A DNA stretch of 64,000 nt from the NCBI GenBank assembly GCA_023383815.1, contig JAHDYG010000012.1, positions 1 to 64,000 on the forward strand, in the 5' to 3' direction. The first letter of the stretch is position 1. The number at the start of each line of letters is the position of its first letter. Shown piece after piece: positions 13,579 through 22,676 of this stretch. This DNA is from Rhodocyclaceae bacterium. GTDB taxonomy: Bacteria; Pseudomonadota; Gammaproteobacteria; Burkholderiales; Rhodocyclaceae. The notes under the pieces were generated by a model. The model did no database searches. It was not told where the DNA came from and saw only the letters and a list, made by a program, of their open reading frames with translations. The position numbers and the translations under genes are program-made.

Positions 13579-14520
13579 ATGAAACGGATCCGCATCCTCG
13601 ATACCCACACCGGCGGCGAGCCGACGCGCCTCGTGCTGGACGGCTTTCCCGATCCTGGTCCGGGCGACATGGCGACGCGGCGCGCGCGGCTGGCGCGCGA
13701 GCACGACCGCTGGCGCCGTGCCTGCCTGCTGGAGCCGCGCGGCAGCGAGGTGCTGGTCGGGGCGCTGCTGTGCGAACCCGTCGATCCGCACGCCTGTGCT
13801 GGAGTGATCTTCTTCAACAACTCCGGATACCTCGGCATGTGCGGGCACGGCACGATCGGGCTGGTGCACTCGCTCGCACACCTCGGCCGCATCGGAGCAG
13901 GGGTGCACCGCATCGAGACCCCGGTCGGCCTGGTCGAGGCGACGCTGCACGAGGATCGTTCAGTCAGCGTGCGCAACGTGCCCGCCTGGCGCGAGCGCAA
14001 GGCCCTCGCGCTGGCCGTGCCGGGAATTGGTACGGTCGTGGGGGATGTGGCCTGGGGCGGCAACTGGTTCTTCCTCGTCGGCGAGCACGGGCAGAAGATC
14101 GCCGCTGACAACCTGGACGCGCTCACCGACTACGCCTGGGCGGTGCGCAGCGCGCTCGCCGGGCAGGGGATCCGCGGCGCGGACGGTGGCGAGATCGACC
14201 ACGTCGAGCTGTTCGCCGACGACGCCCGGGCCGACAGCCGCAACTTCGTCCTGTGTCCGGGCAAGGCCTGGGACCGTTCGCCCTGCGGCACCGGAACGAG
14301 TGCCAAGATCGCCTGCCTCGCGGCCGACGGCGAACTTGCACCGGGCGAGATCTGGCGCCAGGCAAGCGTGATCGGCAGCGAATTCAGCGCGAGCTACGAA
14401 TGGCTCGACGCCCCGGGCGGACGCATCGTGCCGACGATCCGCGGTCGTGCCCACCTGAGTGCCGAGGCGACGCTGCTGATCGAGGAGGACGATCCGTTCG
14501 CGTGGGGGATCGGCGCATGA
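13579..14520 (+). CDS. lhpA: 4-hydroxyproline 2-epimerase (proline racemase family)
   Basis: Interconverts trans-4-hydroxy-L-proline and cis-4-hydroxy-D-proline, the first step of bacterial hydroxyproline catabolism. The 313-residue product has the family opening [13 protein letters not shown] and both catalytic cysteines, Cys88 in [10 protein letters not shown] and Cys236 in [10 protein letters not shown] two-cysteine pair marks an epimerase or racemase; a Thr in place of the first Cys would mark a dehydratase. Genes for a three-part D-hydroxyproline dehydrogenase follow directly with overlaps, which favours hydroxyproline over proline as substrate. It is divergent from the sortase-target gene across 272 bp in which I recognise no gene. 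Confidence 0.9.
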   Translation: MKRIRILDTHTGGEPTRLVLDGFPDPGPGDMATRRARLAREHDRWRRACLLEPRGSEVLVGALLCEPVDPHACAGVIFFNNSGYLGMCGHGTIGLVHSLAHLGRIGAGVHRIETPVGLVEATLHEDRSVSVRNVPAWRERKALALAVPGIGTVVGDVAWGGNWFFLVGEHGQKIAADNLDALTDYAWAVRSALAGQGIRGADGGEIDHVELFADDARADSRNFVLCPGKAWDRSPCGTGTSAKIACLAADGELAPGEIWRQASVIGSEFSASYEWLDAPGGRIVPTIRGRAHLSAEATLLIEEDDPFAWGIGA

Positions 14521-15650
14521 AGTGCGACTCCGGAGCGATCGTCGTCGGTGCCGGCATCGTCGGGGCTGCCTGTGCCGAGGCGCTGGCCCGGCGCGGCCTG
14601 TCGGTGCGCTTGCTCGACGCCCGTTCTGGCGGGGCGACGGCGGCCGGTATGGGGCATCTGGTGACGCTTGATGACAACGATGCGGAACTTGCATTGACGC
14701 GCGACTCGATCGTACGCTGGCGCGCATGGGCGCCCGCGATGGACGAAGGGTGCGCCTTTCGCGGCAACGGAACGTTGTGGCTCGCGGCAAGCGACGAGGA
14801 ATGGGCGCTGGCCGAGAACAAGGGGGCGCGGCTTGCAGCCCTGGGCGAAGCGGTCGACCTGCTCGATGCCCGCGCGCTGGCGGGCGTCGAGCCGGCGTTG
14901 CGAACCGGCTTGCTCGGTGCGCTGCGCCTGCGCGAGGACGCGATCGTCTATCCGCCGAACGTCGTGCGCTGGCTGCTGCGGCGCCACCCCGGGCAGATCT
15001 CGGAGCGGCACGCGGAGGTGGTCGAGATCGACGGCCGGGGCGTGACGCTCGCCGGTGGTGAACGGCTCGCGGCCGACGTCGTCGTGCTCGCCAACGGCAT
15101 CGAAGCGGCGACGCTGTGCCCGGAACTGCCGATCGTGCCGAAGAAGGGCCATCTCGCGATTACCGATCGCTATCCGGGCGTGCTCACGCACACCGTCACC
15201 GAACTCGGCTACCTCGGCAGCGTCCACAACAGTGAAGGTCCATCGCTCGCCTTCAATGCCCAGCCGCGTCCGACCGGACAGCTCTTGATCGGGACTTCGC
15301 GCCAGTTCGGCAGTCGCGACCGCGACGTCGACGGCGGGATCCTTGCGCGCATGCTCGAGCATGCGGCCGGCTTCCTGCCGGTGCTGCGCGAGCTGAACAT
15401 CGTGCGCTGCTGGACCGGCCTGCGGGCTGCGAGTCCCGACAGCCTGCCGCTGATCGGCCGCCATCCGGATCGCGACGGCCTGTGGCTCGCGGTCGGGCAT
15501 GAAGGACTGGGCGTGACGGCGGCGCCGACGACGGCCGAACTGCTGGTCGGGGCGATCTTCGGCGAACCCGCGGTGATCGATCCGCAACCGTACGCGCCGG
15601 AGCGCTTCCTGGGCCGCAGCGGGGCGCGAGAAGGAGCAGAGGATGCCTGA
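14517..15650 (+). CDS. FAD-dependent D-hydroxyproline dehydrogenase, DAO-type subunit
   Basis: D-amino-acid oxidase family flavoprotein of 377 residues. It starts with the Rossmann motif [20 protein letters not shown] and ends with the C-terminal FAD motif [20 protein letters not shown] 14517 overlaps the epimerase stop. In Pseudomonas aeruginosa a homologous flavoprotein, with a 2Fe-2S and a second flavin subunit, oxidises cis-4-hydroxy-D-proline to pyrroline-4-hydroxy-2-carboxylate. All three subunit types are present here in a row. Substrate assignment rests on that precedent and the epimerase upstream. Confidence 0.85.
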   Translation: MKCDSGAIVVGAGIVGAACAEALARRGLSVRLLDARSGGATAAGMGHLVTLDDNDAELALTRDSIVRWRAWAPAMDEGCAFRGNGTLWLAASDEEWALAENKGARLAALGEAVDLLDARALAGVEPALRTGLLGALRLREDAIVYPPNVVRWLLRRHPGQISERHAEVVEIDGRGVTLAGGERLAADVVVLANGIEAATLCPELPIVPKKGHLAITDRYPGVLTHTVTELGYLGSVHNSEGPSLAFNAQPRPTGQLLIGTSRQFGSRDRDVDGGILARMLEHAAGFLPVLRELNIVRCWTGLRAASPDSLPLIGRHPDRDGLWLAVGHEGLGVTAAPTTAELLVGAIFGEPAVIDPQPYAPERFLGRSGAREGAEDA

Positions 15651-15903
15651 ACTGATCGTCAACGATCGTCCGCAGCAGGTTGCCGCCGGCATCAGCGTGG
15701 CCGCGGCGCTGGCGCGGCTCGGTCACGGCACGGTCCGGATCTCGGTTGGCGGTGCTCCGCGCGCGCCGCTGTGCGGCATGGGGGTGTGCCAGGAGTGCCG
15801 CGTCCGGATCGATGGCCGGCTCCAGCTCGCGTGCCAGACCGTCGTCCGGGACGGCATGCGGATCTCGCTCGAAACGCTGCTCGGGCAAGGAGGGCAAGGA
15901 TGA
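15643..15903 (+). CDS. Small (2Fe-2S) ferredoxin-like dehydrogenase subunit
   Basis: An 86-residue plant-type ferredoxin-fold protein. The cluster ligands are seen in PLCGMGVCQECRVRIDG plus the later Cys of LACQTVV. It overlaps both neighbours (by 8 bp upstream and 4 bp downstream), indicating co-translation. It corresponds to the small iron-sulfur subunit of heteromeric D-hydroxyproline dehydrogenase and of related opine/sarcosine-type oxidoreductases. Confidence 0.87.
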   Translation: MPELIVNDRPQQVAAGISVAAALARLGHGTVRISVGGAPRAPLCGMGVCQECRVRIDGRLQLACQTVVRDGMRISLETLLGQGGQG

Positions 15904-17198
15904 GCGTCGCACTGAATCGCGAGTGTGACCTGCTGATCGTCGGTGCTGGGCCGGCCGGGCTCGCCGCCGCGCTGGAGGCTGCACCCAGCGGCGCGCGGAT
16001 CGTGATCCTCGACGACAATCCGCGCCCTGGCGGTCAGATCTGGCGCGACGGGCCGGGGGTGAGGCTGCCACGTGCGGCCCGCCGCCTGCGCAGCCGCGTG
16101 GCCGCTGCTGCCAACATCGAGATCCTGTGCGGTGCGCGTGTGGTGGCCGCCTGTCCGCCGAAGGCGCTGCTGATCGAGATGCCCGAAGGCGGCGCGCTCG
16201 TCTCGTGCACCAAGCTCATCCTGTGCACCGGCGCGCGCGAGCGCCTGCTGCCGTTTCCGGGCTGGACGCTGCCCGGCGTGACCGGAGCCGGGGGCCTGCA
16301 GGCGCTCATCAAGGGCGGGCTGGACGTGGCCGGTGAGCGGGTCGTGGTGGCCGGCAGCGGGCCGCTGCTGCTCGCCGGGGCCGCCACTGCGCGCACCGCG
16401 GGGGCGAAGGTGCTGCAGATCGCCGAGCAGGCCGGGCGCGAGGCGCTCGTGCGTTTCGGCCGCGGACTCTGGCGCTGGCCCGGCAAGGCATTGCAGGCGT
16501 TGCGGTTGTGGTCTCCGGTGTATCGTGCCGGCAGCCATGTCTTCGAGGCGCTCGGCGACCAGCGCCTCGAAGCGGTGCGCATCCGCAGTGCCGATGCGGT
16601 GCTCGAGATTGCCTGCGATCGCCTGGCCTGCGGCTTCGGTTTGATTCCCAACACCCAGCTCGGCGAACTGCTCGGCTGTGCGATCGTGAACGGCGCGATC
16701 GCGGTCGATGCGCTGCAGGCCACGAGCATTGCCGACTGCTACGCCGCGGGCGAATGCACGGGCTTCGGCGGGTCGGAACTGGCCCTCGTCGAGGGGCGCA
16801 TCGCCGGGCTCGCCGCCAGCGGTCAGCCCGCGCGTGCCGCCGGGCTTGCGCCGCAGCGCGAACGCTGGCGCCGCTTTGCCGCGGCGCTCGAACGCGCCTT
16901 CGTGCTCGATCCGGTGCTGCGCACCCTGCCGACGCCCGACACCCTGGTGTGCCGCTGCGAGGATGTGCCGTATGCCGCGCTTGCCGGCTGCCGCGACTGG
17001 GTCGAGGCCAAACTCGCGAGCCGCTGCGGGATGGGCGCGTGCCAGGGGCGCACCTGCGGCGCGGCGGTGGAGTTCCTGTTCGGCTGGTCGCCGCCTGCGC
17101 CGCGTCCGCCACTCTTCCCGGTGCGCACCGAAACCCTGCTGCGGCTGGCGGACCGGCGCCATTCGCCGCCGGCACGGCCCGCGGAGCCGGGCCGGTGA
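15900..17198 (+). CDS. NAD/FAD-binding dehydrogenase subunit with C-terminal Fe-S domain
   Basis: The 432-residue second flavin subunit of the dehydrogenase. It has an N-terminal dinucleotide fold (CDLLIVGAGPAGLAAALEA), an internal second Rossmann motif (VVVAGSGPLLLAGAA), the AAGECTGFGGSELALVEG signature, and a C-terminal BFD-like 2Fe-2S domain with CRCEDV and CGMGACQGRTCG. It resembles the HcnB/opine oxidase subunit A family. It is contiguous with the small Fe-S subunit (ATGA overlap). It probably passes electrons from the DAO-type subunit to an acceptor. Confidence 0.85.
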   Translation: MSVALNRECDLLIVGAGPAGLAAALEAAPSGARIVILDDNPRPGGQIWRDGPGVRLPRAARRLRSRVAAAANIEILCGARVVAACPPKALLIEMPEGGALVSCTKLILCTGARERLLPFPGWTLPGVTGAGGLQALIKGGLDVAGERVVVAGSGPLLLAGAATARTAGAKVLQIAEQAGREALVRFGRGLWRWPGKALQALRLWSPVYRAGSHVFEALGDQRLEAVRIRSADAVLEIACDRLACGFGLIPNTQLGELLGCAIVNGAIAVDALQATSIADCYAAGECTGFGGSELALVEGRIAGLAASGQPARAAGLAPQRERWRRFAAALERAFVLDPVLRTLPTPDTLVCRCEDVPYAALAGCRDWVEAKLASRCGMGACQGRTCGAAVEFLFGWSPPAPRPPLFPVRTETLLRLADRRHSPPARPAEPGR

Positions 17199-17953
17199 GC
17201 GGGTGGCCGATCGACCCGGAGGCGCGGCCGCTCGATCTTGCCGGCTTCGTTGCCAGCCTGCAGCAGCTCATGCCGCTCTTCGATGCGATGCCCGAGACGG
17301 TGTTCTTCGTCAAGGACCATGAAGCGCGGTACGCACTCGTCAATGAAACCCTGGTGCGCCGCTGTGGCTTCGGCTCGGTTGCGGGCCTCCTCGGGAGACG
17401 TGCCGAGGAGGTTTTCCCCGATCGCTTCGGGCCGGTCTATACGGCCCAGGACCGCCAGGTGCTTGGGGGGGATGCCGAGATCCGCGACCAGCTCGAACTG
17501 CACCTCTATCCGGCGCGCGAACCCGGCTGGTGCCTCACGAGCAAGCGCGCGCTGCGCGACCGGGTGGGGCGGGTGATCGGCGTGGCCGGCATCTCGCACG
17601 ACCTGCAGGCCCCCCAGTCACGTCATCCGGCCTTCCAGCGCCTGGCGGCGGTCGACGCGCACATCCGGGCGCACTACGCGGAGCCGCTGGCGCTGGCCGA
17701 GCTGACCGCGATCGCCGGCTGCTCGGTCGCCCAGCTCGAACGTCTGTGCAAGCGCATCTTCCGCCTCACGCCGCGCCAGATGATCCACAAGGCGCGCCTC
17801 GAAGCGGCCTCACGCCTGCTGTCCGGGACGCTGCCGGTCACCGAGGTCGCGCTGCGCTGCGGGTATGGCGACCACAGCGCGTTCAGCCGCCAGTTCCGTG
17901 CCCTGACCGGGCTGTCGCCGAGCGAGTATCGCCGGCATCACGCGCGTCGGTAA
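17195..17953 (+). CDS. PAS-AraC transcriptional regulator of the hydroxyproline operon
   Basis: A 252-residue regulator with an N-terminal PAS-like sensor domain (LFDAMPETVFFVKDHEARYALVN, about residues 25-130) and a C-terminal AraC double helix-turn-helix (LAELTAIAGCSVAQLERLCKR and ALRCGYGDHSAFSRQFRALTG). GTG 17195 overlaps the stop of the preceding gene (GTGA), so it is the last cistron of the operon. It most likely controls that operon in response to a hydroxyproline intermediate, which is inferred from position. A PAS sensor fused to AraC is less usual than a cupin-type sensor. Confidence 0.88.
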   Translation: MSGWPIDPEARPLDLAGFVASLQQLMPLFDAMPETVFFVKDHEARYALVNETLVRRCGFGSVAGLLGRRAEEVFPDRFGPVYTAQDRQVLGGDAEIRDQLELHLYPAREPGWCLTSKRALRDRVGRVIGVAGISHDLQAPQSRHPAFQRLAAVDAHIRAHYAEPLALAELTAIAGCSVAQLERLCKRIFRLTPRQMIHKARLEAASRLLSGTLPVTEVALRCGYGDHSAFSRQFRALTGLSPSEYRRHHARR

Positions 17954-17969
17954 GCCTGCCGGGCAATGC

Positions 17970-17975
17970 TATAGT
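17970..17975 (+). promoter_or_regulatory. Possible extended -10 box (TGC-TATAGT) for pdsR
   Basis: TATAGT preceded by TG one base upstream lies 49 bases before the pdsR start in the gap after the AraC-type gene. No good -35 is visible, as allowed for an extended -10. If real, it uncouples the sortase two-component genes from the hydroxyproline operon. Confidence 0.35.
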
Positions 17976-18023
17976 CGGCCCAGCCCGGGCCGCGCACGCG
18001 GATCCCGGCCGAGGCGGGAGCCC

Positions 18024-18716
18024 ATGGGACGTCGTATCGCCATCGTCGAGGATGAAGCCGCGATCCGCGCGAACTACGCGGAGGCGCTCGCGCGCCAGGG
18101 CTACGAGGTCAGCGCGCACGCCGACCGTCCGTCGGCGCTGGCGGCGTTTCGCGCGCGGCTGCCCGATCTGGCGATCATCGACATCGGGCTTGGCGACGAA
18201 CCGGAAGGCGGCTTCACGCTATGCGGAGAGCTGCGCGCGATGTCGGTGCGCCTGCCGATCCTCTTCCTGACCGCGCGCGACAGCGACTTCGACATCGTTT
18301 CCGGACTGCGCCTCGGGGCCGACGACTACCTCACCAAGGATGTCAGCCTGACGCATTTGCTCGCCCGCATCGCCGCCCTGTTCCGTCGGGTCGACGCGCT
18401 CGCCGGGGCGGGCGTTGCAAGCCAGGAAGAGCAGTTCGAACGCGGCCCGCTCGCGCTCGACGCGATGCGCCTCGCGGCGAGCTGGCGCGGCCAGCCGGTG
18501 GCGCTGACGCTGACCGAGTTCTGGATCGTGCATACGCTGGCGCGGGTTCCAGGGCACGTGAAGAGCCGCGACCAGCTGATGCACGATGCGCGCCTCGTCG
18601 ACGACGGCACCATCACCTCCCATGTGAAGCGTATCCGGCGCAAGTTCGCGACGATCGATCCGTCCTTCGACGCGATCGAGAGCGTGTACGGCATGGGATA
18701 CCGCTGGAAACATTGA
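18024..18716 (+). CDS. pdsR: Dedicated sortase system response regulator
   Basis: OmpR-type response regulator of 230 residues. The receiver domain has phospho-acceptor Asp53 in AIIDIGLGDEPEGG, the acidic EDE at the N-terminus and Lys in LTKDVSL. A winged-helix DNA-binding domain (about 135-230) ends with IESVYGMGYRWK. The unusual receiver sequence and the partner kinase match the family found beside proteobacterial dedicated sortases. Here the sortase and its target lie on the opposite strand, separated by the hydroxyproline operon. It probably controls expression of the sortase target. Confidence 0.87.
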   Translation: MGRRIAIVEDEAAIRANYAEALARQGYEVSAHADRPSALAAFRARLPDLAIIDIGLGDEPEGGFTLCGELRAMSVRLPILFLTARDSDFDIVSGLRLGADDYLTKDVSLTHLLARIAALFRRVDALAGAGVASQEEQFERGPLALDAMRLAASWRGQPVALTLTEFWIVHTLARVPGHVKSRDQLMHDARLVDDGTITSHVKRIRRKFATIDPSFDAIESVYGMGYRWKH

Positions 18717-18724
18717 GGCTGGCG

Positions 18725-20356
18725 ATGCGCCTGCGCCCCGGCCTGCGCCTCCAGCTTGCGCTGCTGTCGCTCTTGCTGCTCGCGTTGCCGTGGGTCGGCT
18801 ACCGCTACGTGCAGGAGATGGAAGCCTTCCTGCTCGACGGCCAGCGCCAGGCGCTGGTTGCCACCGCGCGGGCGGTCGCGACCGCGCTGCACGACCGCCC
18901 GCAGCTCATGGCGGCACGCCCGCATACCGGACGTTCGACGCTGGAGGCAGAGCGTTCGCTGCTGCCGGGCGAGGAATTGCTCGATGCGCCGCCGCCGCGT
19001 CCGCTGGCACGGGAATCGGAGGCGGGGGGCGAACGCGTTGCCGAGGTCGAGGCCATCCTGCGTGGGCTGGAGCGCACGACTTCGCGCATCTGGGTCATCA
19101 ACCGCGATCTGCGCGTGCTTGCGCTGGCCGGCCGCCTTGGCACTGCGGCCGATCCGGCGGCGGGCGGGGCCGTGCCGTGGTGGCGGCGTGCCTGGCTGGC
19201 GCTGCTCGGCCGCATCCTGAGCCCGCCCGGCGAGATCGTCGATGCAGGCCTCGATACCGCGACGCTGGCGAGCGGACGCGAGGTCTACGAGGCCCTGCTT
19301 GGCGCGGCCGGATCGCGCGTGCGCCGCGAGGGCAACGGCGGCGCCTTGATCGTGTCGGCGGCCCATCCGATCTGGAGCGGCGACCGCGTGCTCGGCGCGG
19401 TGGTCGTCGAGGAGAGCACCGATTCCATCCTGTCCTTGCGCAACCAGGCGCTGGAACGTCTGCTGGCGCTGACGCTGGCCGGCTGCGTCGTCGCTGCGGC
19501 CGTCGTGCTGGGGTTCGCCTCGCGCCTGTCGTCGCGCATCCGGCGCCTGCGCGACGAGGCCGAGAACGCGATCGATGCGCGCGGGCGCATCACCGCGCTG
19601 GTCACCGGATCGGCCGCGCGCGACGAGATCGGCGATCTGTCGCGCAGTTTCTCGGCGCTGCTCGACCGCATCGCGCGCCATCACGCCTACCTCGAAAACC
19701 TTGCCAGCCGCCTGTCGCACGAACTTCGTACGCCCGTCGCGGTGGTGCGTTCGTCGCTCGAAAACCTCCATGCCGAAACGCTGCCCGAAGGCGCGCGGAC
19801 CTACATGGAGCGGGCCGAGGCCGGCCTCGCGCGGCTGTCGCGCATCCTGTCGCGCATGAGCGAGGCGACGCGCCTCGAACAGGCGCTGGCGACGACCGAG
19901 AGCGAGCGCTTCGACCTGCGCGGTGTGGTCGAGGAGTGCGTTGCCGGCTACCGCCTTGCCTATCCCGGGCGCGCGTTCGACCTGCGCCTGCCGGGCTACC
20001 CGGTGTGGGTGCGCGGCGCACCGGATCTCGCCGCGCAGATGCTCGACAAGCTCGTCGACAATGCAGCCGGGTTTGCGGATGCCGACACCCCGATCCGCAT
20101 CGAACTCGCCTTCCAGACCACGAGCGCGACGCTCGCGGTGAGCAATGCCGGTCCACCGCTGCCGCCGCATTTCGACGAGCGACCCTTCGAATCCCTCGCC
20201 GGTGCACGTCCCCGCACGAACAGCGGTGAACCGCACCTCGGCCTCGGCCTCTACGTCGCCCGCCTGATCGCGGCCTTCCATGGCGGCACGCTGCGCATCG
20301 CCAACCTGGCGGGGGGCGAGGGCGTGCGTGCCAGCGTGGAACTGCGGCTGGCGTGA
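18725..20356 (+). CDS. pdsS: Dedicated sortase system sensor histidine kinase
   Basis: A 543-residue membrane sensor kinase. It has two transmembrane helices (about 8-25 and 240-260) flanking a periplasmic domain of about 210 residues, a HAMP-like segment, a HisKA dimerisation domain with the phospho-accepting His332 in RLSHELRTPVAVV, and a HATPase domain with N-box DKLVDNAAGFA and G-box HLGLGLYVARLI. ATG 18725 is 8 bases after the pdsR stop. The periplasmic part (proline-rich, with GEIVDAGL and HPIWSGDRVLGAVVVEE) is typical of the sortase-associated kinase family. The signal it senses is unknown. Confidence 0.87.
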   Translation: MRLRPGLRLQLALLSLLLLALPWVGYRYVQEMEAFLLDGQRQALVATARAVATALHDRPQLMAARPHTGRSTLEAERSLLPGEELLDAPPPRPLARESEAGGERVAEVEAILRGLERTTSRIWVINRDLRVLALAGRLGTAADPAAGGAVPWWRRAWLALLGRILSPPGEIVDAGLDTATLASGREVYEALLGAAGSRVRREGNGGALIVSAAHPIWSGDRVLGAVVVEESTDSILSLRNQALERLLALTLAGCVVAAAVVLGFASRLSSRIRRLRDEAENAIDARGRITALVTGSAARDEIGDLSRSFSALLDRIARHHAYLENLASRLSHELRTPVAVVRSSLENLHAETLPEGARTYMERAEAGLARLSRILSRMSEATRLEQALATTESERFDLRGVVEECVAGYRLAYPGRAFDLRLPGYPVWVRGAPDLAAQMLDKLVDNAAGFADADTPIRIELAFQTTSATLAVSNAGPPLPPHFDERPFESLAGARPRTNSGEPHLGLGLYVARLIAAFHGGTLRIANLAGGEGVRASVELRLA

Positions 20357-20382
20357 TCGAAGGCGGTCCGGAAGCGGAGCCG

Positions 20383-21858
20383 TCAGCTTCGCTCCGGGAT
20401 CGCGCCCATCGCTGCGCGCAGTCGCCGGACCGCTGCGTCGAGGTACTCGGTGCCGGTATTGCCATAGCCGAGCAGCAGGCCGTTGCAGGTGAGCGGGGCG
20501 AGGGCGTAGCGGCTGAGGGGCTGGGGGCCGAGTCCGAGCCGGCGTGCGGCTTCGCACAGGGCGTAGTCCGCAAGCTCGGGGGGCAGCCACAGGGTGAGGT
20601 GCAGTCCGGCATCGCCGCCGGTGACGGCGAGTTCGGGGCCGGGGTGGCGGGTGAGTGCGTCGCGCAGTTCGCGCTGCCGCGCGGCATAGCACTGACGCAT
20701 GCGGCGCAGGTGTGCGGTGTAGTGCCCGCGGCGGATGAAGTCGGCCAGCGCGCGTTGCTCGATCGCCTGTCCGGGACGGGTCGCCTGGCCCGCAGCGCGG
20801 ACGAAGGCGGGGGCGAGCGGCTGCGGAACGATGAGGTAGGCGAGCCGCAGCCCGGGGTAGAGGGTCTTGCTGAAGGTGCCGGTGTAGAGCACCGGTGCGC
20901 CGGGGACGAGGCCGAGGAGCGCCGGCAGGGCAGCGCCGGCGCGGCGGAATTCGCTGTCGTAGTCGTCCTCGATCAGCCAGGCGCCGCTGCGGCAGGCGCC
21001 ATCGAGCAGGGCGAGGCGGCGCGGCAGGGACATCACGCGCCCGGTCGGGTACTGGTGCGCAGGGGTCGCGAGGATCAGGCGTGGCGCGTGCGTGTGCCAG
21101 TCGGCCGCGCCGGGTGCGAGCCCTTCTTCATCGACCGGCACCGCGTGCAGGCGCAGCCCGGCCAGCGCGAGCGCAGTGCGTGCGGCCGGATAGCCGGGAT
21201 TCTCGATCCACACGGTGTCGCCGTGGTCGGCCAGCAGGCGCGCGCACAGGTCGAGCGCGCCCTGGGTGCCGGAGGTGATCACGACCTGATCGGGCTGCAG
21301 CGTGAAGCCGCGGGTGGTCGTCAGGTAGCCGGCGAGCGCTTCGCGCAGGGCCGGCTCGCCGCCGTGCGGGGCGTAGCCGAGCTGACGCGCGCTGGCGCCG
21401 CGCCACGCGCGGTCCAGGCAGGCGCGCCAGGCGCGCAGCGGGAAGGTGCCGATGTCCGGCACGCCGACTGCAAAAGGCAGCGTGTCGGACGCCGGGTCAC
21501 CGCCGGCATCCGGCATCGCGCGGGCGCGCTGCGACAGTCCGGGCAGGGCGATGACCGATTCGGATTGCGGGGATCCGGAGCATGCCGCAGCAGGGGGCGG
21601 CTCGCGCGCCGGCAGGGTCGCCACCCGGGTGCCGTGGCGGTTCGCAACCAGGCAGCCTTCGGCGCCCAGTTGCTCGTAGGCATGCAGAACGGTATTGCGC
21701 GCGATCCCGAGTTCGGCCGCCAGGGCGCGGCTGGCCGGCAGACGGGTGCCCGAGGCGATCCGCCCTTCGACGATCGCGGTCCGCAGACGCTGATAGAGGA
21801 GGTGCTGGCGTGCGGTACCGGGGGGGATCGGGGGGGCGAGCAGCCAGGAGAATTCCAC
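20383..21858 (-). CDS. MocR-type GntR/aminotransferase regulator
   Basis: PLP-dependent transcription factor of about 491 residues. The N-terminal GntR winged helix (GTRLPASRALAAELGIARNTVLHAYEQL) is joined by a linker to a fold-type I aminotransferase domain, with the PLP lysine in YTGTFSKTLYPGLRLAY and the FSRR-like RLAYLIVP segment. GTG 21858 has GGAG upstream; an alternative ATG at 21897 would add 13 residues. It is divergent from a PNPOx-like flavoprotein and convergent with pdsS. MocR proteins such as PdxR or GabR often control a divergent gene, so the flavoprotein is the likely target. Confidence 0.87.
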   Translation of the reverse strand: MEFSWLLAPPIPPGTARQHLLYQRLRTAIVEGRIASGTRLPASRALAAELGIARNTVLHAYEQLGAEGCLVANRHGTRVATLPAREPPPAAACSGSPQSESVIALPGLSQRARAMPDAGGDPASDTLPFAVGVPDIGTFPLRAWRACLDRAWRGASARQLGYAPHGGEPALREALAGYLTTTRGFTLQPDQVVITSGTQGALDLCARLLADHGDTVWIENPGYPAARTALALAGLRLHAVPVDEEGLAPGAADWHTHAPRLILATPAHQYPTGRVMSLPRRLALLDGACRSGAWLIEDDYDSEFRRAGAALPALLGLVPGAPVLYTGTFSKTLYPGLRLAYLIVPQPLAPAFVRAAGQATRPGQAIEQRALADFIRRGHYTAHLRRMRQCYAARQRELRDALTRHPGPELAVTGGDAGLHLTLWLPPELADYALCEAARRLGLGPQPLSRYALAPLTCNGLLLGYGNTGTEYLDAAVRRLRAAMGAIPERS

Positions 21859-21884
21859 GGTGGCTCCATCGAAGCATGATCTGG

Positions 21885-21902
21885 TGGTGCTATGCATGGT
21901 GC
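21885..21902. promoter_or_regulatory. Direct repeat TGGTGC-N6-TGGTGC in the MocR divergent region
   Basis: Two TGGTGC hexamers start 12 bases apart around a TATGCA core, just upstream of the preferred MocR start. MocR regulators commonly bind spaced direct repeats between the divergent genes, so this is a candidate operator. Evidence is only the repeat and its place. Confidence 0.4.
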
Positions 21903-21991
21903 CACGGCCGTGCGACGCTTGTCATCGAGCACTGCCGTCGCCGTCGTGCGCACGGTAGCGGCCCGTTCAACGCTTCGTGAGGAATTCCACC

Positions 21992-22636
21992 ATGTCCCGA
22001 CCCCTGGCCCCATCGCCCCGCACCCGTGTGCGCCGGCTGCCCGACCGTGCCCACTATGATGCCGAAACGATCGCGGCGATCGTCGACAGCGCCTGGCTGT
22101 GCACGATCGCCTTTCAGTGGCAGGGCTCGGTGCATGCCTTGCCGACTTCGCACTGGCGCGAGGGGACGTTTCTCTATATCCATGGTGCGAAGGCTTCGCG
22201 CATGCTCAAGGCGCTGCAGGAAGGCGAGGCCTGCGTGACGGTGAGCCACGTCGACGGGCTGGTGTACGCGCGCTCGGCCTTCCATCATTCGATGAACTAC
22301 CGCTCGGTGGTGCTCTACGGGCGCTTCGAGGCGGTCGAGGAGCGCGCGCACAAGGATGCCGCGCTGCGCGCCCTGATCGACAAGCTGGCCCCGGGTCGCT
22401 GGGATGCACTGCGCCCGATCAGCGACAAGGAGCGCAACGCGACGACGGTGCTGCGCATCCCGCTCACCGAGGCCTCGGCGAAGATCCGCAACTGGGGGGT
22501 CAAGGATGACGAGGAGGACATGAGCTGGCCCGTGTGGGCCGGGGTGGTGCCGCTCGCGCACGTCGCCGGGCCGGCGCAGACCGATCCGGAGAGCCGGGTG
22601 GCGGAGGTGCCTGACTCCCTGCCGGGCACGGCCTGA
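21992..22636 (+). CDS. Pyridoxamine 5'-phosphate oxidase-like flavin-binding protein
   Basis: A 214-residue split-barrel flavoprotein of the putative PNPOx/nitroimidazole-resistance type (FLYIHGAKASRMLKALQEGEACVTVSHVDG and NYRSVVLYGRFEAVEE). True PdxH signatures are not evident, so pyridoxine oxidation should not be assumed. ATG 21992 has GAGGAA upstream; an in-frame GTG at 21977 is less likely. It is divergent from the MocR gene, which probably regulates it. Confidence 0.85.
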   Translation: MSRPLAPSPRTRVRRLPDRAHYDAETIAAIVDSAWLCTIAFQWQGSVHALPTSHWREGTFLYIHGAKASRMLKALQEGEACVTVSHVDGLVYARSAFHHSMNYRSVVLYGRFEAVEERAHKDAALRALIDKLAPGRWDALRPISDKERNATTVLRIPLTEASAKIRNWGVKDDEEDMSWPVWAGVVPLAHVAGPAQTDPESRVAEVPDSLPGTA

Positions 22637-22676
22637 GACGGCGACCGGCTGGCGTCCGCGCGAGCCCGTCGTTGCA

